The notes below the pieces were generated by a model. It ran no database searches. It saw only the letters and a list, made by a program, of their open reading frames with translations, and was not told the origin of the DNA. Source: RGIG1668 sp045124495 (GTDB lineage Bacteria; Bacillota; Clostridia; Lachnospirales; Lachnospiraceae). Taken from it: a DNA stretch of 51,766 nt. Location of the stretch: NCBI GenBank assembly GCA_045124495.1, contig JBGVLX010000034.1, positions 1-51,766 of the forward strand, given 5' to 3'. Each line of letters opens with the position of its first letter. Within the stretch, counting starts at the first letter, position 1. The position numbers were made by a program, and so were the translations under genes. This document shows positions 50,946 through 51,766 of this stretch, piece by piece.

Positions 50946-51378
50946 TGAGTTATGTTTCTGAAATGGGTAATTCAAAAAAATTACCAAGATAAACCTGAAA
51001 CGTCAGACATAAAACTGTCATGTTATGATGTTAGGCAAAAGGTATTCTGCCTCATGATACCTACGAATCGCTTCGCACTTAGTGCTCCTGTAGTTCCAAA
51101 AAACATTGGAAATCCGTCCTATTTGGACTACCTTCTCATGTTTTGTGAATTCCAAAATCATACTTTTTCACGGAAGTATGACCTTTTGACTTTGGTATCA
51201 TATTATATTAGTACCAACCCCTTTCTTAGGGGAACTATCTCTTAATTTGCATTCTACCACAAAAAGAAACATATTTCAAGTACTTTTTTATTTTTTGTCA
51301 TTACTCAGATTATTGTTACTGTTAAAACATAAAAAACAACAAGCAGAAACAATTTCCAACAACATCCCGGAAACACCA

Positions 51379-51408
51379 TTCGACTTTTGTCCGAATATGT
51401 GGTAGAAT
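51379..51408 (+). promoter_or_regulatory. Probable promoter of mecA
   Basis: TTCGAC, an 18-base spacer and TAGAAT. If used, the mRNA would have a leader of about 290 bases made almost entirely of the 72-bp repeat array. Confidence 0.5.
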
Positions 51409-51421
51409 AAAAGGGAAATTT

Positions 51422-51700
51422 GACACATTCAGAAGATATTAACCTTTTTTGAATGACTGTCCGGAATTTTATCTTGATATAGAAAAGAACCCGGACACAT
51501 TCAGAAATTATTAACCTTTTTTGAATGACTACCCGGAATTTTATCTTAATATGGAAAAGAACCTGGACACATTCAGAAGATATTAACCTTTTTGAATGAC
51601 TATCCGGAATTTTATCTTAATTAATATGGAAAAGAACCTGGACACATTCAGAAAGAATCAAACTTTTTGAATGATTATCAGGAATTTTATCTAGAAGGAA
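51422..51700 (+). repeat. 72-bp tandem repeat, four copies, in the mecA leader
   Basis: Copies start at 51422, 51494, 51566 and 51641 with lengths of 72, 72, 75 and about 60 bp. Each begins GACACATTCAGAA, has ATTAACCTTTTTTGAATGA, then CCGGAATTTTATCTT and AATATGGAAAAGAACC. The last copy runs into the mecA Shine-Dalgarno site. Confidence 0.93.
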
Positions 51701-51708
51701 GTGATCCT

Positions 51709-51766
51709 ATGAAAATAGAAAAAATAAATGATAAACAAATACGCTGTATTTTGAACCGGGCAGACC
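51709..51766 (+). CDS. mecA: MecA-like adaptor protein, N-terminus only
   Basis: The first 19 codons, MKIEKINDKQIRCILNRAD, before the window ends. This matches the N-terminus of MecA, the adaptor that delivers substrates to the ClpC protease. GAAGGAAGTG precedes the ATG by 6 bases. The call depends on this short segment only, but MKIEKxNDxQIRC is distinctive. Upstream lies a four-copy 72-bp array. Confidence 0.7.
   Translation, partial: MKIEKINDKQIRCILNRAD

Larger units (their letters stand above)
49948..51378. other. Long non-coding, repeat-rich interval
   Basis: About 1.4 kb without a convincing gene. It holds two tandem arrays (50025 and 50703), and a segment of more balanced composition at 51040-51250 with short hairpins (CATACTT..AAGTATG, CCCCT..AGGGG, CGAATCGCTTCG). 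A 97-codon plus-strand frame at 50952 has no Shine-Dalgarno site and no recognisable motif. The rest looks like decayed AT-rich DNA. Confidence 0.6.

Noticed and set aside
50952..51245. 97-codon plus-strand frame in the long intergenic region
   Set aside because: No Shine-Dalgarno site, atypical composition, no recognisable motif; kept only as part of the non-coding block.

Overview
The window is a stretch of a low-GC Firmicutes chromosome, most likely from a spore-forming member of the Lachnospiraceae (Clostridia). The evidence is AT-rich DNA with strong Shine-Dalgarno sites, a SAM-riboswitch-controlled metK, the sporulation-type genes ytvI and a cwlD-like amidase, a Gram-positive Tad pilus locus with DUF5702 and FHA proteins, and an ATP synthase whose c subunit carries the sodium-binding residues. 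No rRNA, tRNA, CRISPR array or prophage was seen.

Layout. (1) 51-9269, minus strand: housekeeping genes, namely a METTL25/GSTCD-like methyltransferase, a small Cys-rich protein, phosphofructokinase, the recR-ybaB-dnaX cluster, a flavodoxin-SCP2 protein, YtvI and an HD-GYP protein. (2) 9270-12556, plus strand: promoter, SAM riboswitch and terminator driving metK, then an RluA-type pseudouridine synthase. (3) 12592-24139, minus strand: a Tad/Flp pilus locus. In transcription order it holds prepilin peptidase, TadZ, TadA, TadB, TadC, a 56-residue Flp pilin, a DUF5702 pseudopilin, a truncated TnpB-like protein, two TadE-like pseudopilins and an FHA protein. (4) 24285-33202: a small DUF2508 gene, then a minus-strand group of two tandem YfhO paralogues, galU and a hybrid histidine kinase. 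(5) 33471-39171, plus strand: a chemoreceptor with a long repeat-bearing cytoplasmic tail, a eukaryotic-type HisA, a DUF4003 protein and a PAP2 protein. (6) 39272-48852, minus strand: a complete atpZ-I-B-E-F-H-A-G-D-C operon, preceded by rpiB and a Sua5/TsaC-phosphatase fusion. The order recalls the Bacillus ywlC-ywlE-ywlF-atp neighbourhood. (7) 49137-51766, plus strand: a cell-wall amidase, 1.8 kb of non-coding repeat-rich DNA, and the first 19 codons of mecA.

The most notable structure that genes do not explain is a family of palindromic mobile elements. Three copies of exactly 209 bp (9301, 11618, 23242) have TAGG-ATTGCGAAA termini and 10-12 bp flanking duplications. One 107-bp internally deleted copy and several fragments also occur. 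The full copies end about 28-31 bases before a start codon, and the terminal arm facing the gene contains a plausible outward promoter. A second family is a 26-bp palindrome near GTTACYGTTCAC, present four times. There are also many unrelated minisatellite arrays, including an 18-bp array inside the DUF5702 gene and a four-copy 72-bp array in the probable leader of mecA. The TnpB-like gene inside the pilus operon has lost its RuvC nuclease core but is open for 280 codons. It is either a decaying remnant or a candidate for an exapted nuclease-dead RNA-guided regulator.
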